Assembly (NCBI GenBank): GCA_019058315.1
Contig: JAHPZH010000002.1
Location: 1,063,910 to 1,127,909, forward strand
Direction of reading: 5' to 3'
Origin: Candidatus Helarchaeota archaeon
GTDB lineage: Archaea > Asgardarchaeota > Lokiarchaeia > Helarchaeales > RDOG01
DNA length: 64,000 nt
The notes beneath the pieces are model-generated. The model was not told the DNA's origin. It saw nothing but the letters and a program-made list of their open reading frames with translations, and ran no database searches. The position numbers and the translations under genes are program-made. Below, piece by piece: positions 17,247-27,502 of the stretch; position 1 is the first letter of the stretch; each line of letters opens with the position of its first letter.

Positions 17247-18557
17247 ATGGAAATTTCTAAAAATACCTCAAATTCTCATTTTCAAAGAGGAAAGATAGAT
17301 AAAAAACTAATTATTATCTATTTAATAATCTTCACTGAGGTACTTGGATTTAGTATGGTTATCCCAGTGCTTCCCTTTCTAGGATTATCCCTAGGATTGG
17401 ACTATACCCAAATCGGTTTGGTTTCAAGTGTTTTTAGTATTAGCCAACTCATTTCGAGTCCTATTTTTGGAAAACTGAGTGATCGATATGGTAGAAAGCC
17501 AATTTTACTAATAAGTCAGACAAGCACTTTTTTTGGTTTTGTCCTTCTAGGTTTGGCCAATTCTGTATGGATTTTAGTTCTAGCTAGGCTCGTCGATGGA
17601 CTTTTAGGGAGCAATATGACAGTCAGTCAGGCGTATATAAGTGATGTTACGGATGAAGAGAGTCGTACCAAAGCATATGGGCGGTCCAGCGCCGTCTTCG
17701 GTGCTGGTCTGATCTTCGGACCTTTAATCGGAGGTTTATTGTCTCCTGAAGGTTATAGTCCTTTACTTGAGGCGTTACTACCCCCAGTTTCCTATGCTGC
17801 TCCCATGTTTTTAGCTGCTGGAATATCATTTTTATCCATAGTTTTAGTAATTCTAATTCTTCCGGAATCTTTAGTTGATAAGAAAGATAGATTCAACGTT
17901 GAACTTAGTGATATAGTACCCATACAAGATATGAAGAAGTTTTTTCAAAACCCTCAAATACGTGGGAAAATTTTACTCTTCTTCATTTACAATATAGGGT
18001 TTATGCTTTTTATTTCATCATTCCCGTTATTTGCTAAGGAACAAATATCTATACAAGCACGTGAAGTTGGATTCTATATGACGTGGATAGGGATTTTAAG
18101 AGTTGTCTTACAAGCCTTAGCAATAAATCCATTAATAAAGAAACTTGGGGAAGACTTAATATTAAAAACTGGCATGATAGCATTAATTTCATGTATGGCA
18201 ATATTATCATTTTCAAGAGATTACTTGTTTGGTTTTGTTGCTCTCGCTTTTCTCGCTTTTGGCACTGGAGTTTGTCGACCTATCTTCACAAGCAAATTAT
18301 CCAAGAGTGTCGAAAAGAAGGAGACGGGCAGCTTATTTGGAGTCAATAATGCTCTTGTAAGCATAGGTCAAATAATAACACCTATAGCAGGAGGAATCTT
18401 ACTTCAATATATGCCTACTCCTGCACTTCCAATAATATCAGGGTTCTTTTTTTCGCTTATACTTGTTCTTTGGCGTTATGGATTTGGTTTCTCAAGTTCA
18501 TCTAAAGAAACCTATGAAATGAACCAAAAAACCGATAATATTAACATGAGCAAATAA
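17247..18557 (+). CDS. MFS transporter (multidrug/tetracycline-efflux type)
   Basis: 436 residues, 12 TM helices. The MFS signature between TM2 and TM3 is GKLSDRYGRKP (75-85), and LARLVDGLLGSNMTVSQAYISDVT matches drug:proton antiporters of the TetA/Bmr group. The duplicate loop signature in the second half is degenerate. AAGGA with 7 nt spacing precedes the ATG. Its base use is a little less AT-rich than its neighbours, which could reflect transfer from bacteria. Substrate unknown. Confidence 0.88.
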   Translation: MEISKNTSNSHFQRGKIDKKLIIIYLIIFTEVLGFSMVIPVLPFLGLSLGLDYTQIGLVSSVFSISQLISSPIFGKLSDRYGRKPILLISQTSTFFGFVLLGLANSVWILVLARLVDGLLGSNMTVSQAYISDVTDEESRTKAYGRSSAVFGAGLIFGPLIGGLLSPEGYSPLLEALLPPVSYAAPMFLAAGISFLSIVLVILILPESLVDKKDRFNVELSDIVPIQDMKKFFQNPQIRGKILLFFIYNIGFMLFISSFPLFAKEQISIQAREVGFYMTWIGILRVVLQALAINPLIKKLGEDLILKTGMIALISCMAILSFSRDYLFGFVALAFLAFGTGVCRPIFTSKLSKSVEKKETGSLFGVNNALVSIGQIITPIAGGILLQYMPTPALPIISGFFFSLILVLWRYGFGFSSSSKETYEMNQKTDNINMSK

Positions 18558-18616
18558 TAGTAAAGCTGATAGACGGGAAAAAATAGTTTATAAATTCATG
18601 GTATATACATTATATA

Positions 18617-18634
18617 TTTTTTTATAAAAAAAAA
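18617..18634. terminator. bidirectional terminator (T7 / A9)
   Basis: T7 at 18617-18623 serves the + strand MFS gene. A9 at 18626-18634 reads as T9 on the minus strand, right after the stop of the convergent 18637-19173 gene. Confidence 0.5.
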
Positions 18635-18636
18635 GA

Positions 18637-19173
18637 TTAAGGGACATAGGTTTGGACAAGTAGGGTAAAATCATCAAACCTTATGCTATTATCACTACCT
18701 CTAATTCCGATTGTAACAGTATGTGTTCCTGAGGATAGAGTTATAGAGGCCTGCAATGCACAAGATTGATAACCATTAGCGGTTACAGGGTCCATACCAA
18801 ATTCGACTTGTGGCGAGTATTTTTCTGCTCCATCAACAATAAAACGAACTATGGCGTTGTACGAACCACCCATAGGAAAATAAACATAACTAGTGAAACT
18901 TAAATACACAGACTCACCAGGATTTACCTTAAAAACTATGGTTATTTCATCAATAGGAATTGTGGTACCAAAAGGGTCTGTATATATTGAATACAGATAT
19001 TCACTATACCAAGTATTTTTCACTCCAGGTGGTGGAATAAATTTCTCAAGCAGATATAAAGTTTCACCAATGCCTAGGGATGGCGGTTGCATCTTATCAT
19101 ATACAATAAAACCTGTTGCGCCAGCAGCTATTAGGAGAGCAAATACTGCTACTGCTCCTGTTCCTTTACTCAT
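18637..19173 (-). CDS. membrane-anchored surface protein with beta-sandwich ectodomain
   Basis: 178 residues. An N-terminal TM/signal anchor (about 6-26, AVFALLIAAGATGFIVYD) is followed by an all-beta domain with alternating strands (YVYFPMGGSYNAIVRF..., TLSSGTHTVTIGIRGS, FDDFTLLVQTYVP), a jelly-roll or Ig-like pattern. Probably displayed on the cell surface; ligand unknown. AGAGGT lies about 7 nt before the ATG. Confidence 0.55.
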   Translation of the reverse strand: MSKGTGAVAVFALLIAAGATGFIVYDKMQPPSLGIGETLYLLEKFIPPPGVKNTWYSEYLYSIYTDPFGTTIPIDEITIVFKVNPGESVYLSFTSYVYFPMGGSYNAIVRFIVDGAEKYSPQVEFGMDPVTANGYQSCALQASITLSSGTHTVTIGIRGSDNSIRFDDFTLLVQTYVP

Positions 19174-19482
19174 TCATTATACCTCTTTTTTACTATTTTT
19201 AAAAATAATTTAGGTTAAATATGAAATCATATTTAACAGAATTTTTTGCATAAATAGTAATTTAAATTATTTGAAAACGGCAAAAAAATTTTATTTTTTT
19301 TCCAAAATTACATAGTTTTGCTGAATAAATTGTTATAATTAAACATATGCTAAAGAAAGAAATATATTGAATTTCCTTAAATTACCCGAAATTCCCTAAA
19401 AATTCATGAGTAAAGATGTTTGTATAAAAGATAAACGAATTCATTGAATTTATGTTTAATAAAAGTAAACTTTAGAAAATTA
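19174..19482. other. 309-bp AT-rich intergenic region
   Basis: Lies between the FGGY kinase stop and the surface-protein start, both on the minus strand. It contains T8/A6 runs and no coding frame, RNA gene or repeat that I can support. It should hold the surface-protein promoter and kinase terminator. Confidence 0.5.
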
Positions 19483-21084
19483 TTATATTACTGTATTAAG
19501 CCGATGATAGGTTTTCTTATTATTCTCATAAATATTTAAAAACTCTGTAAATAGCTCATCATAAATTTTTCTATTTTTTGGATTTGGTTTATATACATTT
19601 GAAATTTGGATTAATTTGGGAATTTCTTTAAGCTCTATATACCCCAAGGCTAAAGCAGCAATAAAGCCAGCTCCTCTAGCGTTAGCTTGGATAGGATCTT
19701 TAACTTGCCTTATAGTCCGATTTAATACGTCTGCGTAAATTTGACACCAAATATTTGAATTTGCGCCACCACCGATCATATTAAGTGGATCTAATTTTTT
19801 TCCTTTAGTGAATTTTTTTTCAACATACATCAACACCCAGCGACTATTGTAGGCGACACCTTCAAAAATAGCTCTTATCATATCCGCTCTTGTAGTATTT
19901 AATGAAATATTGAATAATGTACCCCTAACAGTATGATCTTCAATCGGAGTTCTTTCTCCATAAAGCCAAGGTGTGAAGATCAATTTATTACTTCCTGCTG
20001 GAACCGTCTCTACAATTCGATCAAATATTTTATAAACATCTGGTAAACGTTCTTCCCTCAGTAATTCGTCCTTATGATACAGAAGATTATCTCTCAAAAA
20101 AGTCAGACATGAACCAGCAGATTCTTGTTCATTAGCGACCATATATCTATCAGGAAGAGCACTAGGTAAAGAAGCCATATTATGATCTATATCCGTATCT
20201 TTATTAGGTATATGACAAGTAACCCAAGATGAAGTTCCTATATAAACATGACCTTGATAATTCTCTACAGCACCAGAACCAACGACTGCTGCTGGTATGT
20301 CAGGGGCTCCCATGATGACTGGAATATCTTTCTCCAATCCCAATTCGTCTGCCACGTCCCTTTTTATTGGACCTAGAATATCAGTACATCGTTTGAGTTC
20401 TGGAAATTTTTCTTTTTCAATTCCTGTCATTTTTATTAAGTCATCATTATAATGAACATTATTCAAATCTCGAGTGTCTGTTATCCAATTTAACATAATT
20501 GAACAATGTGAAGCAGCAAATTTGCCGGTAAATTTCAAATTGAGGTAATCTATACATTCAAGAAATTTATATGTCTTTTTATAAATCTCTGGAATCTCAT
20601 TTTTTATATATAGAATATGGGCAATTGGATCTTTTCCAGATCTTGTAGGGGCACCTCCCGTAATTTTCATCCATTTCAATACTTTGAATAGACCATAACC
20701 AGAAACATTAAGTAATTTTGATCTTACCACCTTTTTAATATAAGGCTCTCCTCGTGAATCCATCCATATTATTGCATTCCCCAAATTATTTCCATCTTTA
20801 TCTACTGGAACAGTTCCGGACCATTGTGAGGAACTACATACTGCTACAATATCTTCAATTGGGACTAATTCTTTATCTAAAAGTCTTTTAGAAGTAGTCA
20901 TTATCGCATCCCACCATTCTTCTGGTTTTTGTTCTGCTCCTCCACCAGATAATAAATATAAAGGAGTTTCTTCAAATTCAAAGTCCAGAACTTCACCCTG
21001 GGTGGAAACTATAGCTGCTTTACTTCCAGAAGTCCCATGATCATGTGCTAAAATATATTTTTTTTCTTTCTTACTAGATGACAA
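19483..21084 (-). CDS. xylB: FGGY-family carbohydrate kinase (xylulokinase-like)
   Basis: 533 residues, typical FGGY length. The ATP-phosphate loop DHGTSGSKAAIV is at about 15-26, then EQKPEEWWDAI, WMDSRG, the catalytic-region GAPDIPAAVVGSGAV and GHVYIGTSSWV, WLYGERTPIEDHTVRG and the C-terminal MIGGGANSNIWCQIYADVLN. Such enzymes phosphorylate pentuloses, glycerol or related polyols; the motifs fit xylulokinase best but the sugar is not certain. AAAGGTG with 6 nt spacing precedes TTG 21084. No sugar transporter or isomerase is adjacent. Confidence 0.85.
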   Translation of the reverse strand: MSSSKKEKKYILAHDHGTSGSKAAIVSTQGEVLDFEFEETPLYLLSGGGAEQKPEEWWDAIMTTSKRLLDKELVPIEDIVAVCSSSQWSGTVPVDKDGNNLGNAIIWMDSRGEPYIKKVVRSKLLNVSGYGLFKVLKWMKITGGAPTRSGKDPIAHILYIKNEIPEIYKKTYKFLECIDYLNLKFTGKFAASHCSIMLNWITDTRDLNNVHYNDDLIKMTGIEKEKFPELKRCTDILGPIKRDVADELGLEKDIPVIMGAPDIPAAVVGSGAVENYQGHVYIGTSSWVTCHIPNKDTDIDHNMASLPSALPDRYMVANEQESAGSCLTFLRDNLLYHKDELLREERLPDVYKIFDRIVETVPAGSNKLIFTPWLYGERTPIEDHTVRGTLFNISLNTTRADMIRAIFEGVAYNSRWVLMYVEKKFTKGKKLDPLNMIGGGANSNIWCQIYADVLNRTIRQVKDPIQANARGAGFIAALALGYIELKEIPKLIQISNVYKPNPKNRKIYDELFTEFLNIYENNKKTYHRLNTVI

Positions 21085-21300
21085 TTAAAGCACCTTTTTG
21101 TTATTATATGTAAAATCTTTTTAATTTATCATTTTCCATAAACGTCAATTATTTAAATTATGATTAATTTTACTTAATGAGTTAATTATATTAGAGAAGG
21201 GGTAAAAAAATAATTGGGATTGGAATCATAAAAGCAAAATAGGGAAAGCAGAATGGCACTAAGCAAAGTACGGAAGTAATTGAAAAAAAGTGGATGAAAA

Positions 21301-21978
21301 ATGATAAACAATAAAGACCTTAAAAAAATTTTTGAGGGTATAGATTTGTCAAAAATAGAAAATCCAAAAATAAAAAATATTTGGATTTTTAGAATTTCGA
21401 ATAAAGTGCCAATATTTCAAGTTGCATTTTCCGATAATAAAGAATTAAAGAGGGTAACAATGGAAGATGACTTTCGAGGAGCCACTATTCAAGGGTTACC
21501 ACTACTTACAGTTGTTGATATATGGACTAAATTTAATGAACCAGAATTTAAAGGAAGAGACAAACCAAAATATTTTCAAGGGTATCAATATAGAGTTATT
21601 TATCGAGAGATGCCATTTAGTTATCCTGATGAATTGAAAATTTATTTATTGAATTTGATAAAATTTATGTTTAATTTTCCTAAAAGATATTTTGAATATA
21701 ATAGATATCCTATATACATTAAAGAAAGAGTTGCATGTATTATTAAAGTGGAATTTGATGATACTGAAGAGGGAGCATTTGAAAAAGCAAAATACTATAG
21801 TAGGTTATCTTGGTTAATTGCATCTTGTTTTTTCTCGAAATATGTTGATATTTTAGTAAAAAAATTTATGTATTGGGATGGGGATGTCACCGTTTTTCGT
21901 AAATTTGAGAATTGTTGTTTGGAGATAGTAAATGGAAATCTCTTTATAGATTGTACACCTCTAACCGCAAATTACTGA
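21301..21978 (+). CDS. protein of unknown function
   Basis: 225 residues, soluble, rich in aromatic residues (YFQGYQYRVIYREMPFSYP, FNFPKRYFEYNRYP). It reads as an alpha/beta protein with a helix-rich C-terminal half and two vicinal Cys near the end (ENCCLEIVNGN). No motif or family recognised. The preceding 60 bases are purine-rich and include GTGGATG shortly before the ATG. It stands alone between the FGGY kinase and the saccharopine-dehydrogenase-like gene. Confidence 0.5.
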   Translation: MINNKDLKKIFEGIDLSKIENPKIKNIWIFRISNKVPIFQVAFSDNKELKRVTMEDDFRGATIQGLPLLTVVDIWTKFNEPEFKGRDKPKYFQGYQYRVIYREMPFSYPDELKIYLLNLIKFMFNFPKRYFEYNRYPIYIKERVACIIKVEFDDTEEGAFEKAKYYSRLSWLIASCFFSKYVDILVKKFMYWDGDVTVFRKFENCCLEIVNGNLFIDCTPLTANY

Positions 21979-22074
21979 GTTTTATTTTTAACAGTATTGA
22001 AGCTTGGCGAACCCTTTACAAAGTGTTGGAAAATTGGGAATGATTTAATGGATTGATTTTCTTAAATGATTTTT

Positions 22075-23292
22075 TTATATGGTTATCTTCTGAATAGTTC
22101 CTTTTTCATCTACTGATTCAATAATTAAAGGTGATCCCTTTCCTCCAACCTTCTCTAGTCTTAGAAATTTTTGAACGACTGAAAGGAAATCTAGAGGGTT
22201 GATACATCCCTCTGGTGGCAAAACTCCCTTTTCTTTTATCTTACCTTTGTTCATAAGAACTGCTCCAATAGCTGCCGGAATACCGGTTCCTTCACCCATT
22301 GCTTGACCTGTTGATGCCATCGAAAATATATATTGATGAGGTTTTCCTTTCTTTGTACCTGCAACAACAATCTTAACGCAACCTCGTTGCTCTCCAAAAT
22401 TTGTCTCCTTTAGAATCTTTTCTCTTTGATTGATAATATATGCAATAGTAAAATCAATGGGTGCAACACTTTGTCCCTTAACCTCAATCGGGTCTTCGCC
22501 AACTATCCCTAACCTTACTAAATTTCTTGTTAGAGAATAATATTCATCAGGTAAGACAGTACCTTTATTTGTTACACGTTTTACCCCTTTAATATATTTA
22601 GGAATCGTAATAATTTCAGGATGAGGATATGGAAACACCCTATAAGTTCCTATTTCATGAAAATCTACATCTTCTTCTAACATCATAGCCTCTCTTGTGA
22701 ATGATTTTACAGTCTTAAATTTTCCATCAAGGAAAACAGGAATATCAATAAGCATGGAATGAATTCTGTGCCAAATAACTCCTGCTCCTTCTGACGGTTC
22801 TCCGCCATGTGCATGATAAAGGTCAATGGTAAAGACTTCATCTAATAGTTGCTCGGCACCAAACTTTGCTAATAAATTGGTAACACCAGGAGAGCTTCCC
22901 ATTCCTATTAACGCAGTTATGCCTGCTTTTTTTGCAGAACCATCCATTTTTAATATTTCTCTAGTAACGTCTACATCATCGCATATATCCACATAATTGA
23001 TTCCAGATTCAATAACCGTTTTTAAGATTGTAGGAACAAATTTATAAAAAGGTCCTGTACAATTCAAAACCACATCAGAATCTTTAATAGCACTTTTAAT
23101 ACTTTTAGGGTCGAGTGCATCTACTCTAACTGCTGAAAGTTTCTCTGAGGCTAGTTGGGAGACCATCTCATTTGCTTTTTTAATATCGATGTCTCCAATT
23201 ATTACTTCTGAAAAATCTTTAACGGTCGTCAGTGTGCTAACTGCAACACTACCTACGACTCCACAACCACCTAAAACTATGACTCTTGACAT
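22075..23292 (-). CDS. saccharopine dehydrogenase-like NAD(P)-binding protein
   Basis: 405 residues. It opens with the Rossmann motif VLGGCGVVGS (6-15), continues with DIDIKKANEM and the VVLNCTGPFYKFVP segment common in saccharopine dehydrogenase/reductase (LYS9-type) families, then GSSPGVTNLLAKF. The C-terminal domain has QAMGEGTGIPAAIGAVLM, also family-typical. Likely an amino-acid or imine reductase; the substrate is unproved. TGATG precedes the ATG. Divergent from an MFS gene and near an amidohydrolase, so these may form a small catabolic locus. Confidence 0.8.
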   Translation of the reverse strand: MSRVIVLGGCGVVGSVAVSTLTTVKDFSEVIIGDIDIKKANEMVSQLASEKLSAVRVDALDPKSIKSAIKDSDVVLNCTGPFYKFVPTILKTVIESGINYVDICDDVDVTREILKMDGSAKKAGITALIGMGSSPGVTNLLAKFGAEQLLDEVFTIDLYHAHGGEPSEGAGVIWHRIHSMLIDIPVFLDGKFKTVKSFTREAMMLEEDVDFHEIGTYRVFPYPHPEIITIPKYIKGVKRVTNKGTVLPDEYYSLTRNLVRLGIVGEDPIEVKGQSVAPIDFTIAYIINQREKILKETNFGEQRGCVKIVVAGTKKGKPHQYIFSMASTGQAMGEGTGIPAAIGAVLMNKGKIKEKGVLPPEGCINPLDFLSVVQKFLRLEKVGGKGSPLIIESVDEKGTIQKITI

Positions 23293-23410
23293 TTTACATC
23301 AAAAAAATCTATTAATAGTTGACAATTTATCTTTTTAGATATTAAACAGTAAATTAGGATATATTAAAGATTTTATAAATTAAACCTGATCTCTGCTAAA
23401 GGTCATAAAA

Positions 23411-24721
23411 ATGGATGAATACGGTAAATTTAATAAGGTTTTTTTAATTGGGATTTTTATCTTTCTTATTAATTTAATGAATTTAGAGGTAGGTTATTTT
23501 TTAACTATATTTGATTCAATTTTAATAGATTTCAGGGTTGAACAAGGAGCAATTGGTTGGATACTCCTTGGATTTTTTTTAGTACAAGCCATTTCAACTA
23601 TATTATTTGGTTATTATTCAGATAAATTTCAGCGACGTAAACTCTTCGCTCTAGGGGCTTTTCTTTATTCATTTTTTTGTATTATTATCTATTTAAATAA
23701 ATTCACAGAGAATTTCATTATATTATTAATTTTTCGCTCTTTAGTTGCTATAGGTCTGGGATGTTCCACTCCCATAGGAATATCTATGATGGTTGACTTA
23801 ATTCCAAGTAAAAACCGTTCTCAAGTTTTTGCAATTTATATTGTATTTACCTATTTTGGTACAATCTGGGGTGTTCTGTTTGGTTTTGTGCCTAATTTAC
23901 TCGAAACAATAGTAATTTTAATCACAAGTAGTATTGATTGGGAAAATCTATATCTTTACATTGGAATTGCTGGATTTATTGGCTGTGGTGCTTTATTATT
24001 ATTCAAAGAACCTAAGCGAGCGGCAACTGAAGAACTCTTTATTGAAATGATATCCTCTGGAGAAAATTATGCATATAGAATTAAATCCGAAGATTTAAAA
24101 CAAATATATACTAGACGAAGTAATTTTTGGTTAATTGTCAATTTTATTGATACCATTGCACCAGGATTACTTGTAAATTGGATACTTTATTACGCAGAAC
24201 AAGATGTTATTTATCGTGGTATTTCCCCGATTCAAATTTTTATTTCGGTTGGAGTCGTAGTAGGCTGTTTAATAGGTGGAACATTTGTATTTGCAAAGAT
24301 CGGAGATCAGAGAAAACAATTTGACAAAACAGCTAGGGCAAAAATCGCAATTTATTGTGCAATATTTAATGTACCTTTAATTATTGTCGCTTTTTTATTT
24401 CCACGATTTGGATTAATTTTTACAATCTTTCTTGCTATTGGAATGGCTGTTGATTCAGGTATCGGACCTAATTGGTATTCGACTCTTATTGATGTAAATC
24501 CTCCCGAACTTCGGGGAACTATGGTAGCTATGGCATCCTTTTTAGATACGATTGGTAGGGGAATTGGAGGATTAATTGGTGGCTATTTTGGCTTAGAATT
24601 CTCAATTATATTCTTATTCTTAAGCATCTTTCCTTGGTTACCTGTTTTTAAGCATATTGAAAAAGATTTGGATGAAGTTGAGAATATTTTAAAAGAACGT
24701 GTAAGTAAAATGAGTAGTTAA
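23411..24721 (+). CDS. MFS transporter
   Basis: 436 residues with 12 predicted TM helices. The TM2-3 loop signature is present (GYYSDKFQRRK, about 67-77). RSLVAIGLGCSTPIGISMMVDLIPSKNRSQVFA is typical of organic solute MFS members, and the second half contains ELRGTMVAMASFLDTIGRGIGG. A central charged loop (about 200-225) follows TM6. AAAGGT with 7 nt spacing precedes the ATG. The amidohydrolase follows 47 nt later, so uptake or export of its substrate is conceivable. Confidence 0.85.
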   Translation: MDEYGKFNKVFLIGIFIFLINLMNLEVGYFLTIFDSILIDFRVEQGAIGWILLGFFLVQAISTILFGYYSDKFQRRKLFALGAFLYSFFCIIIYLNKFTENFIILLIFRSLVAIGLGCSTPIGISMMVDLIPSKNRSQVFAIYIVFTYFGTIWGVLFGFVPNLLETIVILITSSIDWENLYLYIGIAGFIGCGALLLFKEPKRAATEELFIEMISSGENYAYRIKSEDLKQIYTRRSNFWLIVNFIDTIAPGLLVNWILYYAEQDVIYRGISPIQIFISVGVVVGCLIGGTFVFAKIGDQRKQFDKTARAKIAIYCAIFNVPLIIVAFLFPRFGLIFTIFLAIGMAVDSGIGPNWYSTLIDVNPPELRGTMVAMASFLDTIGRGIGGLIGGYFGLEFSIIFLFLSIFPWLPVFKHIEKDLDEVENILKERVSKMSS

Positions 24722-24768
24722 AAAGTTTGTAATAATTAAAATTAGGAAAATAATTTAGGTCTATTAAA

Positions 24769-25638
24769 ATGAGAATAGATTTTCATTGTCATCTATTTTA
24801 TGAACAAATGACACCTAAATTCTTAAAAACACAATTTAAAACATTTGAGGGTTATACTTTTTTTAATAGAATGATACAAGGAATAGAACAATTAGAACCA
24901 ATTAATATTGATGATCCCATAAAAAAAACGATTATGATTGCAAAAAGAGCCCAATTAGATAAAATTGTGCTACTATCTACTAGTAAAAATGAAAATGAGC
25001 GAGTTAAAGATTGGGTTAAGATACAACCTGATTTATTTATCCCATTTTTCAATCCTCCCGAAAAGTCGGAAAATAAATCTGAAGTTCAAACTAATGTGAG
25101 TAAAGCCTTGATCGAGGATGGGTTTAAGGGATTGAAAATTATGTTGCCATTTCGAGGAAAGAAAATTAATAGTGAAAATCTCTTTCCTGCTTATGAAATC
25201 GCAGATGAGCAAAATGTACCTGTTTTATTTCATACAGGATACCCCCCTCCAGGAACACCTGGCAAGAGGATGTTTATGAGTCTAGCAAAACCAGTGTTCT
25301 TAGATTCTGTAGCAGCATCATTTCCTTCTCTAAAAATAATCATGGCTCATATGGGTTATCCTTGGATTGATGAAGCTATCTCTATGGCAACTCAATTTCC
25401 AAATTTTTATTTAGATATTAGTAATCTCACCTATATGCAACCTAATCGAATGCGTGATGCTATTCTATACGCAAAGGATATTATTGGTCTCGATAAAATA
25501 CTCTTCGGATCAGATGGTTTTTGTCCTGAAACAATTGAAGTCTGTGTTAAAGCATTTCTTGCGGTGGATTATCTTAAAAAAGATGAGATCAATAAAATTA
25601 TTGGGTTAAATGCAAAAAAAATATTAAATTTAAAGTGA
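24769..25638 (+). CDS. amidohydrolase-2 family metal-dependent hydrolase
   Basis: 289 residues, TIM-barrel. Metal-binding H6-x-H8 (DFHCHLF), H155 in LFHTGYPP, H194 in MAHMGYPW and D249 in FGSDG match the amidohydrolase-related superfamily (decarboxylases and lactonases of the ACMSD type). It probably hydrolyses or decarboxylates a small carboxylic compound. AGGT with 8 nt spacing precedes the ATG. Downstream of an MFS transporter on the same strand. Confidence 0.85.
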   Translation: MRIDFHCHLFYEQMTPKFLKTQFKTFEGYTFFNRMIQGIEQLEPINIDDPIKKTIMIAKRAQLDKIVLLSTSKNENERVKDWVKIQPDLFIPFFNPPEKSENKSEVQTNVSKALIEDGFKGLKIMLPFRGKKINSENLFPAYEIADEQNVPVLFHTGYPPPGTPGKRMFMSLAKPVFLDSVAASFPSLKIIMAHMGYPWIDEAISMATQFPNFYLDISNLTYMQPNRMRDAILYAKDIIGLDKILFGSDGFCPETIEVCVKAFLAVDYLKKDEINKIIGLNAKKILNLK

Positions 25639-25823
25639 TTTCATATTTTTATTTTAGGTTTTTAATAAAGTCCAAAAAAAAATTTATGATGTGAACCAAA
25701 AAAATAAAATCTATCTAAAAGATAAATTAAAAAGATTAAAAAAAAAGTTTTTATAAGTTATTTAAAATTATTTTCTAATATTATATCATTTAATTATTAA
25801 TTATAGTTTAAATGTGGAGAAAA

Positions 25824-27473
25824 ATGAAAAAACGCAATCTTATGGCTCTCATCATTACTGGAATTTTAGTAATTCCCGTATTTATTGCATTATATGAAGC
25901 TAATGCTTCTTCCAACTTGCCTATTACACTCCCTGCTAAGAATTCTTTCCAATTGTCGTCTCTAACATCATTTAATGATAATTGGACACTTCCTATTCCA
26001 AATCCAGGTATAGACGGTTTAGAATGTAGGATGGCTATTGATTCAAATGATATAATTCACATTGTTTATGTTAATGGTACAATTACTCAACAGATAATAT
26101 ATACTAATTCATCCAATTACACCAATATTCGAAAAGTTTCAAACAATCCAGCTGACTCCGTGGAGCCGGCAATTGCAGTTGGTGATAATACTGTATATAT
26201 TGTTTGGATGGCTACAATTGCGGCTGAATTTAATATTGTAATATCAAACAGTTCTGACTATTTTTCAACAAATTTAACAATATCAACAAATAATTCAGCA
26301 AGTAATTACAATCCCGATATCGCTGTGGATTCTAATGGTATTGTGCACGTTGTTTGGGCAGCACCTCATAACATTACTGGTTTCGGTGAAATTTGGTACA
26401 CAAATAGCAGTAGTAATTATAAAACAATTACAAAAATAACTAATAGTTCTAATGATGATGATAGGAATCCTAGTATTGCAGTAGGTTCTGATAATACCAT
26501 ACATATCGCTTGGAATATGGACCAAATTTTTTACGCTAATTCTACTGACAATTTTCAATCTATTCAAACGGTAAGTAAAAATCCTAGTAACCCTAATACA
26601 AACCCTGATATTGTCGCAACAAACCCAATCTTCATAACTTGGGCTGCTAATGTGGGTGCAGGAGTAGATGAAATTTTTCTTGCGAACAGTTCAAACAATT
26701 GGGAAAATATTACCATTTCTAAAAGTCCAACCAACAATAGTAAACACCCACGAATAATGAAATTTGGTGATATAATTCACATTGTATGGACTGCAGAATA
26801 TTTACCGTCCACGGATCTTGTATCTTATGCAAATAGTCTAGATAATTACCAAGAAAATACAACAATTAGTTTGAATTGTACTTTTGATAATTCTGCCGAT
26901 ATTGCTTTTACTAAAAATGGAAGAATCATTATTATTTGGCCATTTAATTTCACAATTTATTCTCGAAATTCAACTTATCCATCATCTCCTGCAGTAAGAC
27001 AGATAAAATCTATATTAATTCCAATGGAGCTGAACAAACCTGGAACTGCAATGCTTGCATTTGGCGAATTTTTTAATGAATTTTATATTGAAAAAGTAGA
27101 GATAATGTGGTCCACAAATACTGGCGTTTCATGGAATACTTTTCTAATGTTTGGCTCAGGAAATGGGACAAAATGGAAAGGCACAGGAGTGATTCCTGGT
27201 TATCAATACGGCGTTGTATTATTGTATAAGTATAAGATAACTGACAAGGCTGGAATTGAACATGAGACCACACAACAAATGTTTTACTATCCAGATACTA
27301 GGACTGAAAGCATAGTATTAATCATAATACTATTCGGAGTATTGGGAACTCTCACAGCACTATATCTTATTCCACAAACAAGGAACTTCTTTGGTAGGCT
27401 ATTTAGTCGTAAAGAAGATAAAACTACTGAAAAAGCAAAAAAGCCTGAAGTTAAGGAAACACCTGAATCTTAA
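25824..27473 (+). CDS. surface-anchored beta-propeller-like repeat protein
   Basis: About 549 residues. A signal sequence (about 1-30, ending ANA) is followed by six or seven repeats with the pattern 'P-I-A-V/D...N-x-I-H-I-V-W' (AIDSNDIIHIVY, AVGDNTVYIVW, AVDSNGIVHVVW, AVGSDNTIHIAW, FGDIIHIVW), typical of sialidase/BNR-like propellers. A beta-sandwich domain, then one TM (about 492-514) and a charged cytoplasmic tail follow. Many N-x-S/T sequons suggest heavy N-glycosylation. GGAG lies 5 nt before ATG 25824; ATG 25812 would be leaderless. Probably binds extracellular glycans or proteins. Confidence 0.65.
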   Translation: MKKRNLMALIITGILVIPVFIALYEANASSNLPITLPAKNSFQLSSLTSFNDNWTLPIPNPGIDGLECRMAIDSNDIIHIVYVNGTITQQIIYTNSSNYTNIRKVSNNPADSVEPAIAVGDNTVYIVWMATIAAEFNIVISNSSDYFSTNLTISTNNSASNYNPDIAVDSNGIVHVVWAAPHNITGFGEIWYTNSSSNYKTITKITNSSNDDDRNPSIAVGSDNTIHIAWNMDQIFYANSTDNFQSIQTVSKNPSNPNTNPDIVATNPIFITWAANVGAGVDEIFLANSSNNWENITISKSPTNNSKHPRIMKFGDIIHIVWTAEYLPSTDLVSYANSLDNYQENTTISLNCTFDNSADIAFTKNGRIIIIWPFNFTIYSRNSTYPSSPAVRQIKSILIPMELNKPGTAMLAFGEFFNEFYIEKVEIMWSTNTGVSWNTFLMFGSGNGTKWKGTGVIPGYQYGVVLLYKYKITDKAGIEHETTQQMFYYPDTRTESIVLIIILFGVLGTLTALYLIPQTRNFFGRLFSRKEDKTTEKAKKPEVKETPES

Positions 27474-27502
27474 ATTAATTTCTATTTTTTACTTATTTAA
27501 AG

